Shown here in pieces: positions 25,631 through 34,282 of a stretch of DNA of 64,000 nucleotides. The DNA is taken from positions 186,001 through 250,000 of the forward strand of contig NZ_QDKQ01000034.1 in the NCBI RefSeq assembly GCF_003116815.1, read 5' to 3'. How positions within the stretch are numbered: position 1 is the stretch's first letter; the number at the start of each line of letters is the position of its first letter. A model generated the notes under the pieces. It was not told where the DNA came from. It saw nothing but the letters and a program-made list of their open reading frames with translations, and searched no databases. The position numbers were made by a program, and so were the translations under genes. The stretch comes from Caulobacter endophyticus (GTDB lineage: Bacteria; Pseudomonadota; Alphaproteobacteria; Caulobacterales; Caulobacteraceae).

Positions 25631-26484
25631 GCCAGCCGGTAACGACCTACACCCACGCCTCGTCGGCGATGGGCCAAGAGCCCCGTCATATCCTTAGCTT
25701 GTCGGGCGGCAAGGATAGCGCGGCCTTGGCGATCTATCTGCGCGATCGCATCCCGCAGATCGAATACATCTTCCACGACACCGATAAGGAGCTGGAAGAG
25801 ACCTACGACTACATCCATCGGCTTGAGGCCATTCTGGGCAAGCCGATCGTTCGCACCACGCCTGAGGACTCGTTTGATCACTGGCTGAAGGTCTATCGCG
25901 GCATGTTGCCGTCGAACCACCGCCGCTGGTGCACCAAGATGCTGAAGCTCAAGCCCTTCGAGGCCTATGTCGGCGACGGTCCGGTGATCAACTACGTCGG
26001 CCTGCGCGCCGATGAGAACCGCACTGGCTACATCAGCACCAAGCCAAACATCCTGGCGGTCTACCCCTTCCAAGACGACGGCCTGGTCCGCGCCGACATC
26101 ATCCGGATCCTGGAAGATTCCGGCTTGGGCCTACCGCCCTACATGGATTGGGGGCGCTCGCGCTCGGGCTGCTATTTCTGTTTCTACCAGCAGAAAATCG
26201 AGTGGGTTCGGCTGCTGGAAAAGCACCCGAAGTACTTCGCTCTCGCCATGGAATACGAGGAAAAGGCCGTCCTGCACGGCGAGCAGTTCTACTGGTGCAA
26301 GAACGAGCCCCTCCGCGAACTGGCCAAGCCCGAACGTGTTCAGGCCATCAAGGACAACTGGGAAACGGCTGAGGCCCGCCGCCGCAAAGCGCGCAAGAAC
26401 ATCTCGCTCGCAGAAACCCTAGGCGGCCTTGAGCCAGAGGACGACCCGCACCTTCGCGATGGCTGCCTGGTCTGCTCGATCTAG
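25627..26484 (+). CDS. sspD: SspD-type ATP-pyrophosphatase / PAPS-reductase-like protein
   Basis: 285 residues. The PP-loop SGGKDSAAL lies at about 27-35, followed by FHDTDKELEETYDYI. Cysteine pairs CYFC (about 181) and CLVC (C-terminal) can hold an iron-sulfur cluster, as in DndC. It adenylates the DNA backbone so that the persulfide from SspA can replace a non-bridging oxygen. It overlaps sspC by four bases. Its stop shares a CTAG with the stop of the convergent gene. Confidence 0.87.
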   Translation: MSQPVTTYTHASSAMGQEPRHILSLSGGKDSAALAIYLRDRIPQIEYIFHDTDKELEETYDYIHRLEAILGKPIVRTTPEDSFDHWLKVYRGMLPSNHRRWCTKMLKLKPFEAYVGDGPVINYVGLRADENRTGYISTKPNILAVYPFQDDGLVRADIIRILEDSGLGLPPYMDWGRSRSGCYFCFYQQKIEWVRLLEKHPKYFALAMEYEEKAVLHGEQFYWCKNEPLRELAKPERVQAIKDNWETAEARRRKARKNISLAETLGGLEPEDDPHLRDGCLVCSI

Positions 26485-27281
26485 CGCGCCAGCGCCCGCG
26501 CCGCTTCTTTAAGCGCCGCCAAAGGCGCGATGACGAACTCGCCACCGATCGACCATCCTTGAGCGTCGGCGTGGTCCAGGAGCGCGCGCTCCGCATCGTG
26601 AGCCGCCTGTGCGCCCGGATGGGGATACTCGGCGATCACCGACCACGACAGCGCGCTCGTGGGCGGATACCCCGCGCTCAGCTCGGCGATACGTCGCCGC
26701 GTATCTGAGGACCGGCCAATCTTGGCGACCACATGGCCGACGGGCACCGGCCGGCCGGGGAAGAGCGCGCTGATCGGCGCATTCCACTCAAGAAGATAGA
26801 CGATGGTCTCACCGTCCTCCCGGTTGGCCGCGTAGCCGCCAAACGACGGCGCAGGTCCCCGAGAGCTGCGAGGATTGGGCGCAAAGACTCCGGGCATCGG
26901 CATCCCGGCCAGGATGCGCGCCACTTCTCCGGCGAGATCATCAGGGCGATCGGCGTAGCGGGTCCACACCTCAGCATTCAGCTGGCCGGCGTTGCGTAAT
27001 CCCGCACGTCCGCTTTTCAGGAATTCAGGATCTTGCTGTCCCAGGTTTCGCAGCTTCATCGCCACACCAACCGGATTGCGGTAGGTCGGCGAGCGAGCGA
27101 GCCCCCGGAACTCGGCCATGGCGTTCAGTTGGCGCGACAGCATCACGACCGCCTCATGGCTCTTGTCGGCCTGCGGAGCCCGACGATAGAGATCCAGCAG
27201 CAAGATCATCTCGTCGAGCGTCCAAGGCGGATTTCGCAAGGGCGCCAGGTCCGCCGGCGACGTGCTCGACAGGTCCGCCAT
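26481..27281 (-). CDS. GIY-YIG-like nuclease, candidate phosphorothioation effector
   Basis: 266 residues on the opposite strand, its stop interlocked with that of sspD. Residues 14-90 (RNPPWTLDEMILLLDLYRRA, then TYRNPVGVAMKLRNL) match the N-terminal module found before HNH nucleases in modification-dependent restriction proteins. The C-terminal half looks like a GIY-YIG/T5orf172 domain: YLLEWN, KIGRSSDTRRRIAEL (187-201), a glutamate in AHDAERAL (232) and GGEFV (246). Known Ssp systems use SspE (DUF262 plus HNH) as restriction partner; none is present here, so this protein may fill that role. Domain calls are from pattern reading. Confidence 0.68.
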   Translation of the reverse strand: MADLSSTSPADLAPLRNPPWTLDEMILLLDLYRRAPQADKSHEAVVMLSRQLNAMAEFRGLARSPTYRNPVGVAMKLRNLGQQDPEFLKSGRAGLRNAGQLNAEVWTRYADRPDDLAGEVARILAGMPMPGVFAPNPRSSRGPAPSFGGYAANREDGETIVYLLEWNAPISALFPGRPVPVGHVVAKIGRSSDTRRRIAELSAGYPPTSALSWSVIAEYPHPGAQAAHDAERALLDHADAQGWSIGGEFVIAPLAALKEAARALAR

Positions 27282-27316
27282 TGATCGCTGCTCCTAACCG
27301 GGAGAGACTCAAGGCC

Positions 27317-27862
27317 ATGCAGACCGACTCAAACGATCGGAAGCCGCAGGTGGCCGCCAAAGAGGACCTTATCTACGAGCAGCGAAGCAACGAGTTTCGA
27401 TCGCTCAACACCTTCTTCTGGCAGATCCCGTTGATCATGATGACCCTGAATGGGGGTCTATGGTTTTCGGTCGCCACGCTCGAAGTCGATCCGATCGTCC
27501 AAAGCTGCATGCTCTGGTTTGCCGCCGCCGCCAACTTCGTCATGATCGCCGCGCTCTGGCGCCTGCGTGATGTCATGGGCGAGTTGCTCGCCGGCATTCG
27601 TGAATACGAAGGTCGGCCCGCGCCCCAGGCGGACCGGATCATTCTATGGCTGTTTTGCGGGGTGTTTTTCGTCGCGGGGGCCGGCGCCTTTGTCGCCGGC
27701 TTCGCGCCGAGCACACACTTCTTGAAGGCCGCTAATGCGGCTAAGGCGCTAAAGACTGCAAGTCAGCCGCCACAGGCGGCTCCGACCGCGCCCGCGCGCG
27801 TCGTCGGCTCAGCACCGGTGCCTGCGCCTGCGCCGAACCCAAGTTTGGCCCAGGTCAAATGA
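27317..27862 (+). CDS. two-span membrane protein
   Basis: 181 residues from the ATG at 27317; a TTG at 27281 would extend it but would meet the start of the divergent gene. Two closely spaced hydrophobic pairs are visible: IPLIMMTLNGGLWFSVATLE with LWFAAAANFVMIAALW, and LWLFCGVFFVAGAGAFVAGF. The C-terminus is proline/alanine-rich and probably disordered. The pattern resembles small membrane effectors of defence operons. Its stop overlaps the methyltransferase start (ATGA), so the three genes from here to 30679 form one operon. Confidence 0.6.
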   Translation: MQTDSNDRKPQVAAKEDLIYEQRSNEFRSLNTFFWQIPLIMMTLNGGLWFSVATLEVDPIVQSCMLWFAAAANFVMIAALWRLRDVMGELLAGIREYEGRPAPQADRIILWLFCGVFFVAGAGAFVAGFAPSTHFLKAANAAKALKTASQPPQAAPTAPARVVGSAPVPAPAPNPSLAQVK

Positions 27863-28467
27863 TTGCTAGCGCCGCCTTCTACGATCCTCGGGCCGACCAA
27901 TTTGGCGAACGCTACGCCAGCGCACGCTTCGAAGATGTGCATCGCGGCTTACTGCGCCATCTTCCACAGACGGGCGCAGCCATTGCCGATATCGGAGCTG
28001 GGAGCGGGCGTGACGCCTATGCAATGGCGGCGCTTGGCTATCAGGTCACGGCAGCCGAACCTTCGAGCGGCATGCGAGATTGGGCCATGTCCAGCCACGC
28101 GCCGGCTGAAGTGCGCTGGATCGATGATGCACTTCCAACCTTAGCTCTGCTGCGGTCCGAGAAGCGGATCTTCGACTTTGTGCTTTGCTCGGCGGTGCTC
28201 ATGCACCTGCCAGCCTCGGCGCTTGGAGGCTGTTTCTCAGCCCTTGGCGCGATCACCGCAGCCACCGGCAAAGTGGCAATATCCGTCCGCGCCCCTACGC
28301 CGACCGATCCCAAGCAAATCTTTCACGCTCACACCGCCTCGGCTCTCAAAACCGCCGCTTCTAGCGCCGGCCTGACGCTGATCGATCACGGAGAGAGCGT
28401 CGACGTCCTGGGACGCGACGTTGTGAAGTGGCGATGGATGGTATTTCAGAACGGGGAGATCGCTTAG
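27859..28467 (+). CDS. class I SAM-dependent methyltransferase
   Basis: 202 residues. Motif I is AIADIGAGSGRDAYAMAALG (about 34-53), with the acidic end of strand 2 at VTAAEPS; motif IV is FVLCSAVLMHLP. This is a small-molecule-type methyltransferase core without a DNA target-recognition domain or the NPPY/DPPY motif of DNA adenine methylases. Substrate unknown. It overlaps the membrane-protein gene and is followed after 121 bases by the HTH-GTPase gene. Confidence 0.72.
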   Translation: MIASAAFYDPRADQFGERYASARFEDVHRGLLRHLPQTGAAIADIGAGSGRDAYAMAALGYQVTAAEPSSGMRDWAMSSHAPAEVRWIDDALPTLALLRSEKRIFDFVLCSAVLMHLPASALGGCFSALGAITAATGKVAISVRAPTPTDPKQIFHAHTASALKTAASSAGLTLIDHGESVDVLGRDVVKWRWMVFQNGEIA

Positions 28468-28588
28468 AAATTTTTGTCATCCAGAAGCTGAAACGATGAA
28501 AATTTCACTAGCTACGCACGAACAATCTTGCAGATTTCAAATCCAGGTCGCATCATGTCTGCAAGTTTCGCAGGCGGAGTGCCCTATC

Positions 28589-30679
28589 ATGCGATTTTCC
28601 ATCCCAGGCGACGTTCTCCGACACGCGCGCGAGCAGGCCGGCGTCAAGCAAAGCGCCCTTGCCAAGACCCTCGACACCAACGGGACGTTTGTCTCCCGCC
28701 TGGAGAAGGGCGGCGCGGTCGATCCTACGTTCGCCGTGCGCTACCTGCAGGCGCTTGCCTCGCCCGTCGCCGAGGAAGTGTTGGAGTTCTACGGGCGCAG
28801 CTGGGTCAAGCTTGACCCTCCGTCGTTCCTTCATCCCGATCGCGAACATCTCTGGCGCGTCGAGGAGACGCTGCAGACGCTGGAGGCCTTCGAGCAATCC
28901 CCGCAAAACCACCCGATCCTAGCGCCGACGATCACCGCCCTGCGCGATGACCTGTCTTTCGTGCTGCGTTATCTGGAGCGGCTCGACCACGTCATCGCCT
29001 GGGTCGGCGATATCGGGGTGGGTAAAACCACCGCGCTGGCTCACGCCGCCCGCCTGGTCTCGCCTGACGCCAAGGGCCAGCTAAGGTCGGTGTTCCCCGT
29101 CGGCTCCGGCCGCATCACCGTTTGCGAGACGGTCATCAAGACCGCTCCAGCCTTTGGCGTCGCGGTTGAACCTCTCGCTGAAGACGCGATCCGGGATCTT
29201 GTTCAGGATCTGGTCCAGGGTGTCGCGGGCGGCCAGTCGGCTGTGCCGGCGGAAATCGCCAGGGTCCTGCGCAACCTCTCGGGCTTCCGGGCGCCCAAGG
29301 TCATGGTTGGCGACGACTTCGAAACCCAAGATTCCATCGCCATCGCCCTGGCCGGTGGCGAAGAACCCGCCACTTTGACCGACAAGATCATCGCCGCGAT
29401 GGACCTCCCATCGCGGCGGGAGACGTCCCTGGCGCTTTCGGAAGACAGCGAAGACGGTCTGCAATGGCTCTCGCGCACGATCGCAAAGATCAATAGCGGC
29501 CAGGACCCAAGGTTCTCCGTTCCTCGCCGGATAACGGTGCTGGTGCCGTCCGACAGCCTCAAAGCAGCCGGTGATCTCAGCATCGTCGACACCAAGGGTG
29601 TGGAAACGATCACCCAGCGGCCGGATCTGCGCGGCTACATCGACGACGTGCGGACCCTGGTGGTCTTGTGCACGAAGTTCCCTGACGCGCCGAACGCGAC
29701 CGTCCAGCGCGTGTTGCGGGAAAACGAAGAGGCCGGCTCAGACGCGGCCGAGCGCCAGCGCGTCGCCATGTTGGTGCTACCGCGCGGCGACGAGCCGCTA
29801 CAGGTCTCGAACGAAGGCGAACCGGCAGAGTCTCGAGCGGTCGGTTGCGCCGTCCGTCGCGATGAAATTCGCCAGGCGCTTTCAGGCGCCGGCCTGCCCA
29901 AGATCAACGTCAGCTTCTATGACGCCCACCTGGACCGCCCAGAGGTCGTCTGGGCCTCTCTGCGCGACCAGATCTCCCTGATGCGCGGCGTCTATGTTGG
30001 CCGCCTGGACCGAAGCGTTCGCGCGGTCAACGAGATGGTCGCCAACGTGGACCTGGTGAAAACCCGCGGCGCGCGCAAGAGCATCGAGAATGCCTTCGAC
30101 CGACTCATCGAGCGTGTCCAGGTCCTGCCCAACGTCCGACGCCCGGCCCACCAGAACCTGATCGATCAACTGACCGCTAGCCACCAAAGCTCGGTGGCAG
30201 CCTCCATGGCCAGGCGCGGCGACTGGCAGAACTTCTCGGTGCTGCACATCTTGGGCGTAGGCGTGCGCCAAGACGCCAATCTTCGCTCCAGCGATCATTT
30301 CGGCCGCATAGAGCACGCGCTCGAGGACGCTGAGCAAGAATATGCCGATCTGCCTGACGTGCGAGCCGTGATTAGCAGCCTTAGGGACCGCCTAGCCAAG
30401 TGGCGCCAAGACTTCCTCACCCAGACCCTGTCGATCGGCAGCGACGCGTTCAAACTGACTTTGCAGAACCAGCCCGGCCTTTGGACAGAGTCCACCGGGC
30501 GGTATGGGACTGGCGTGCCCGGGTACAAGAAGGATCTGGCTGTCATTTGGCAGGACTTCTTCCAAACCGCAGCGCCCGATGACGCCCGCGCTGCGGTCGA
30601 GGCGCGCCTCGCCGAAGCCTGGCTCTCGACCATTGTCGAACCGCTCCGCGCTGCGACCCGGGCTGTAGCCGAAGACTAG
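28589..30679 (+). CDS. XRE-HTH fused to a GTPase-like P-loop domain
   Basis: 696 residues from the ATG at 28589, chosen for its ribosome site (GCGGAGTG) and because it starts directly with the HTH. Residues 5-45 are an XRE helix-turn-helix (LRHAREQAGVKQSALAKTLD, then NGTFVSRLEKG). Walker A GDIGVGKTTA lies at about 140, a G3-like VDTKG at about 332, and a degenerate G4 (CTKFPD) at about 361. The spacing fits a dynamin-like or other septin/TRAFAC GTPase with large insertions. The C-terminal half is helical. An HTH fused to a large GTPase is unusual: it could sense DNA or repress its own operon. Confidence 0.62.
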   Translation: MRFSIPGDVLRHAREQAGVKQSALAKTLDTNGTFVSRLEKGGAVDPTFAVRYLQALASPVAEEVLEFYGRSWVKLDPPSFLHPDREHLWRVEETLQTLEAFEQSPQNHPILAPTITALRDDLSFVLRYLERLDHVIAWVGDIGVGKTTALAHAARLVSPDAKGQLRSVFPVGSGRITVCETVIKTAPAFGVAVEPLAEDAIRDLVQDLVQGVAGGQSAVPAEIARVLRNLSGFRAPKVMVGDDFETQDSIAIALAGGEEPATLTDKIIAAMDLPSRRETSLALSEDSEDGLQWLSRTIAKINSGQDPRFSVPRRITVLVPSDSLKAAGDLSIVDTKGVETITQRPDLRGYIDDVRTLVVLCTKFPDAPNATVQRVLRENEEAGSDAAERQRVAMLVLPRGDEPLQVSNEGEPAESRAVGCAVRRDEIRQALSGAGLPKINVSFYDAHLDRPEVVWASLRDQISLMRGVYVGRLDRSVRAVNEMVANVDLVKTRGARKSIENAFDRLIERVQVLPNVRRPAHQNLIDQLTASHQSSVAASMARRGDWQNFSVLHILGVGVRQDANLRSSDHFGRIEHALEDAEQEYADLPDVRAVISSLRDRLAKWRQDFLTQTLSIGSDAFKLTLQNQPGLWTESTGRYGTGVPGYKKDLAVIWQDFFQTAAPDDARAAVEARLAEAWLSTIVEPLRAATRAVAED

Positions 30680-30691
30680 ATGTCGCAGCTT

Positions 30692-30737
30692 GAGTCCGCT
30701 TCCTTTTTTGCCTTTGCGGCAGTCAGGAAGCGGACTC
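30692..30737. terminator. hairpin after the HTH-GTPase operon
   Basis: GAGTCCGCTTCC (30692-30703) is the exact complement of GGAAGCGGACTC (30726-30737), extending to 13 bp; TTTAAAG follows. It starts 13 bases after the operon stop, so it is most simply its terminator. It also marks the junction with the AT-rich Tn7-like end region. Confidence 0.6.
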
Positions 30738-31310
30738 TTTAAAGTTCAGACATGAGTCAAAACACGTCCGAACAGGGATCCCCACACACGAGTTCGGCGA
30801 AAACATCTGAATTTATAGCGCCCAAAATTCACAAAATTTGCAAAACACAGCAGCCACACAAGTCGCCAAATCGCGAAAACTCAAAATACAAAACCCTTAT
30901 CCACAAATACAAATATAATCATTTAAATATGGAATATGTTCCATATTACAAAAATTCCACCAGCCACTCACCACAACAACACGCACGTGCCCCACATCTA
31001 CTGAATCAGCATGATGGGCGACTTGATTAATCAAAAATTCGGTGAATGATCGAGCCGCGACGAGTCCGCATAGTGCGCGACATCGCTCCCGGCCAAGAAA
31101 GGAGCCGCCGAGACTCAGAAATTCCATGGCGGAAACGACAAAAGGCCCCGCCTGGCAGCGGAGCCCTTGTTCGGGGAGACCCCGATATCGATTACCTGTC
31201 GATAATCTAGTCTCCCCCCGCACCGTCCCAGAGTCAACAGTCCGCCTGCCGGACTGCACGGCGACGTGCGGCCTTTTTCCGCCCCTTCCACCACAACCAA
31301 GGAGGGGCAG
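30738..31310. other. AT-rich non-coding region upstream of tnsA
   Basis: The most AT-rich stretch in the window. It holds a 22-base palindrome AATATGGAA-tatg-TTCCATATT (30926-30947), three GCGAAAAC-like words (about 30794, 30837, 30871), an inverted repeat GGGGAGAC/GTCTCCCC (31173-31180 and 31210-31217), and a terminator-like hairpin GCACG-gcga-CGTGC followed by CCTTTTT (31248-31277). In Tn7 the transposon end with TnsB sites lies just upstream of tnsA, so this is where that end should be. A 92-codon frame at 30752-31030 is low-complexity and rejected. Confidence 0.5.
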
Positions 31311-32093
31311 ATGCCCAACTATCTGAGCAATTCACCAACTACGGTTTCAGAGGCCATCGAACGCATAGCGCAGCCTGATGGCTCGGTAAGCGGAGGCCCT
31401 TTCGGCCGCATCGTCATGACACCGGATGGCCGCCCCATCCGGTCGATCATCACAGGGCGCCGACGCCTCGTGACGGGCAGCTATGCGAGCCGAAAGGCCC
31501 GACGCGCCATGCCGCACGAGAGCATGAACGAGCTCTCCTTCTTCCATGAAAGCGAAGTCGACACCTACGTGGTGGACTACCGCGCCCAGCCGTTCCGCCT
31601 GGAGTTCATCCTTGGCGGCCAGCTTCGGACCTACATTGCCGACTGCGCTAGACTGCTATCGGATGGAGCCATTGAGGTCATCGAAATCAAGGGCGACTAT
31701 CGACACACTTCCGATGAACACTACGCAACCAAACTTGAAGCTGTCGGGGAGTTCTGCCATCGACTGGGCTGGCAATTCAGGATCGTTGTTCCTGAAAACA
31801 CGGTCGCCGCTCGAGTAAGACACGAGAACATCCACCTGATCCAATCCCGGCGCATGGTCAGCTACGCCGCCTCACACTGCTACTTGGCACTTAACCTCCT
31901 GCAACGCGAGAATGGAGAAGCCTCTCTCGCTCAGGTCGCACGGGCGCTCGGCGACAGCCGCGCCGGCACATCCATCGCCATGGCGATGATGGTCGGGCGC
32001 GTGCTCGACATCGAACTGGATAGACCCATCTCGGCGGATAGCCGCGTCGCCGCCGTCGACAGCATGAATATGCGGGAAGGAGCAGCTCAATGA
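31311..32093 (+). CDS. tnsA: TnsA-like transposon endonuclease
   Basis: 260 residues from the ATG at 31311, preceded by AGGAGGGG. The middle has the TnsA nuclease pattern: HESMNELSFFHESEVDTYVV, a strand, FILGGQLRTYIADC and the E-x-K pair in AIEVIEIKGDY, i.e. a PD-(D/E)XK-type core. In Tn7, TnsA cuts the 5' ends of the element so that it moves by cut-and-paste. The C-terminal third is helical, as in the TnsA C-terminal domain that contacts TnsC. Its stop overlaps tnsB (ATGA). Confidence 0.82.
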   Translation: MPNYLSNSPTTVSEAIERIAQPDGSVSGGPFGRIVMTPDGRPIRSIITGRRRLVTGSYASRKARRAMPHESMNELSFFHESEVDTYVVDYRAQPFRLEFILGGQLRTYIADCARLLSDGAIEVIEIKGDYRHTSDEHYATKLEAVGEFCHRLGWQFRIVVPENTVAARVRHENIHLIQSRRMVSYAASHCYLALNLLQRENGEASLAQVARALGDSRAGTSIAMAMMVGRVLDIELDRPISADSRVAAVDSMNMREGAAQ

Positions 32094-34282
32094 TCGCTCC
32101 CATCCGCTTCAAGCCCGAGCAACGCTGGATGGTCGACAACCAGCACATCCGCTTCCAGCGCGACCTGGGCGATGGACTTCTCTTGTTCCTGGTTGAGCGC
32201 ACCGGCGGACCGCTGCAGATACGCGCCGCGGACGGCTGCCTGCGAATGCCCGATCGCGCCTGGGCTGTCGAAGCCTTCGCCGAAGGGCGCCTGAGACAGG
32301 TTTCCACGCTCGAAAACCTCACTTCAGCGCGCCGCCAAGCCCAACAGCGTGAGTACGCCCCCGACCAGGTCGCTGAACTGGATCCAAAGGCCGCTTTGCG
32401 GCGCTTCGTCCTCGAGGGATTGGATCGCATGGGGGTCCATGTGCTTGGCGACCGAGCACTGCACCTCGCACTCTGCGCCCTTTGGGCCGCAGAGCCCGAC
32501 AAAGCCGCTCAGTTCGGCAAGCCGAACCCTCGAACCGTTCGCCGCTGGCTCAAAGAGCGAGGAACACCTGGCGAGCGCACGTCAAGGCAAATGCTGTCGA
32601 TGAGCGGCCGGGTCGCACGAAGCCGGCGCCTCCCGTCCGTTACGCTCTGGCTGCTTCAGAAAGCCGTACTCAAGTACTGGTCAACCCCGTTGAGCATCGC
32701 GGACGTCTATGCCTGGCTGGCCTGCTGGGTCGAGCGCATCAATCGGTGGCGAACACAGAGCCCTCACACTTGGCCCCTCCTCGAGCGACCGAGCATGGAG
32801 ACGCTGCGCCAAGATATCCGGCGACTGGAGTGCTACGAGACATACGCCGCCAAGTTCGGAGAGAAGCTAGCTAAGAGGCGCTTTAAGGCCAACGGCAAGG
32901 GCCTGAGTGCGGCCAGGTTCCTTCAAATCGGCTGCATGGACCATTCGCTTCTGGACCAAATTGCCGTCATCGACGGTGAATATATGCTCCCCGTCGGCAG
33001 ACCATGGCTGACCGTCATCATTGACGTAAAGACACGGTGTGTTGTCGCCTTCGTGCTCAGCTACGAGCCGCCCTCGCTCTTCCAGGCGCTGGAATGCATC
33101 AAGAGGGCCAACCAACCCAAGTTGCATCTGCGTTCGAGAGCTCCGAAATTCCCCGTACTCTCAAGCATTTTTGGGCGATTTGACGAGGTAGTCGTCGACA
33201 ACGGTTGGGAGTTCAGCGGCAAGTCATTCGAAGACGGCATGGCCGACGTCGGGACCTCTGTTCGCTGGGCGCCGGTGGCTTCCCCCACCTACAAGGCCAT
33301 CGTCGAGCGCTTCTTTGGCACCCTGAACGAGATCCTCAATAAGAAGGCTCCTGGCGGAGTGCTCAAACCGGAGCTTCTACGCGAGATGGGGTACGACCCC
33401 ACCAAGGATGCGGTACTCACGATCGCTGAGATCGAAGACCTGATCTGGGAAGCGATCACCTACTATCACATCGAAGAGCATAGCGGCATCAAACGGCCGC
33501 CTGCGGATCTCTGGCGTCAGGACATGGAAGCCTATGGCATCGACGTCATTGGCGACGACCATCAACTCGATCGCATGGCCGGGGCCATGAAGTTTCCATG
33601 CACGCTCAGCCGGTCCGGGGTGGAAATGTTCGGCCTCACCTTCCACGATCAACACGCGACCGGCGAGCTTCTAGAAGACTTGATCAGCCTTCAGCCCATC
33701 CAGGGGCAGCGCAAGGGCTCCGCTACCGCCCAAGTGAAGGTGAAATACAATCCAGCGAATCTCGGCGAGGTGCATGTCTGGAACCAGCGTCGCAACTGCT
33801 ACGTGACCTTGCCCTGCACCGACGAAAGATACAGCGCTGGAATTTCGCTCTGGCATCATCAGCAACTCAAGGCCTGGGCCAAGCATAAAGGACTCGAGTT
33901 CAGCACTCAGGAGGATCGGCTCGCCGCGCGCCTCAAGCTGGTCGAAATGATCCAGCAGAGTGCACCGGAACTACGCCTAAGGCAGAGACGAGCCGTAGCA
34001 CGGCTGCTGACAGCACCCAAGATCCTGAAGGCCCTCAAAGGCAATTCTGCGACGCTGGCCTACGCCCCGTCACGCCAGGACGGCATGGCGCCCGTGATCC
34101 CGCACGACACCTTGGCAAGACATCGGATCGATGGCGACACACCGCCTAACCGCCCGCCCCGAGCCTCAAAACCGAAGGGCCGCCAGCGCCCCGAGCAAGC
34201 AAAGCCCAAGCAGCATCCGACACCCAAGCATTCGCCCGCCGACGCCCTCACGCAGAAGCCTTGGAAAGGGTTCAAGCTATGA
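32090..34282 (+). CDS. tnsB: TnsB/TniA-type DDE transposase
   Basis: 730 residues. The DDE triad is visible: Asp in CMDHSLLDQ (about 284), Asp in VVVDNGWEFSG (370) and Glu in AIVERFFGTLNE (406), in the rve/Mu-transposase arrangement. N-terminal helix-turn-helix segments (NPRTVRRWLKERG) would bind the terminal repeats. The Mu C-terminal beta-barrel follows (VKYNPANLGEVHVW). The C-terminal tail is basic and proline-rich, the part that contacts TnsC. It joins the 3' ends of the element to target DNA. Overlaps tnsA and tnsC by four bases each. Confidence 0.88.
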   Translation: MIAPIRFKPEQRWMVDNQHIRFQRDLGDGLLLFLVERTGGPLQIRAADGCLRMPDRAWAVEAFAEGRLRQVSTLENLTSARRQAQQREYAPDQVAELDPKAALRRFVLEGLDRMGVHVLGDRALHLALCALWAAEPDKAAQFGKPNPRTVRRWLKERGTPGERTSRQMLSMSGRVARSRRLPSVTLWLLQKAVLKYWSTPLSIADVYAWLACWVERINRWRTQSPHTWPLLERPSMETLRQDIRRLECYETYAAKFGEKLAKRRFKANGKGLSAARFLQIGCMDHSLLDQIAVIDGEYMLPVGRPWLTVIIDVKTRCVVAFVLSYEPPSLFQALECIKRANQPKLHLRSRAPKFPVLSSIFGRFDEVVVDNGWEFSGKSFEDGMADVGTSVRWAPVASPTYKAIVERFFGTLNEILNKKAPGGVLKPELLREMGYDPTKDAVLTIAEIEDLIWEAITYYHIEEHSGIKRPPADLWRQDMEAYGIDVIGDDHQLDRMAGAMKFPCTLSRSGVEMFGLTFHDQHATGELLEDLISLQPIQGQRKGSATAQVKVKYNPANLGEVHVWNQRRNCYVTLPCTDERYSAGISLWHHQQLKAWAKHKGLEFSTQEDRLAARLKLVEMIQQSAPELRLRQRRAVARLLTAPKILKALKGNSATLAYAPSRQDGMAPVIPHDTLARHRIDGDTPPNRPPRASKPKGRQRPEQAKPKQHPTPKHSPADALTQKPWKGFKL

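Noticed and set aside
20045..26484. Dnd or BREX type 4 system instead of Ssp
   Set aside because: There is no DndB/DndE-like protein, no PglZ, BrxC or BrxL; DUF4007 plus large ATPase between the desulfurase and PAPS-reductase-like genes is the SspABCD order.
30752..31030. 92-codon frame in the AT-rich region before tnsA
   Set aside because: Low-complexity Lys/Asn/His/Ser composition produced by AT-rich DNA; no ribosome site and no protein-like pattern.
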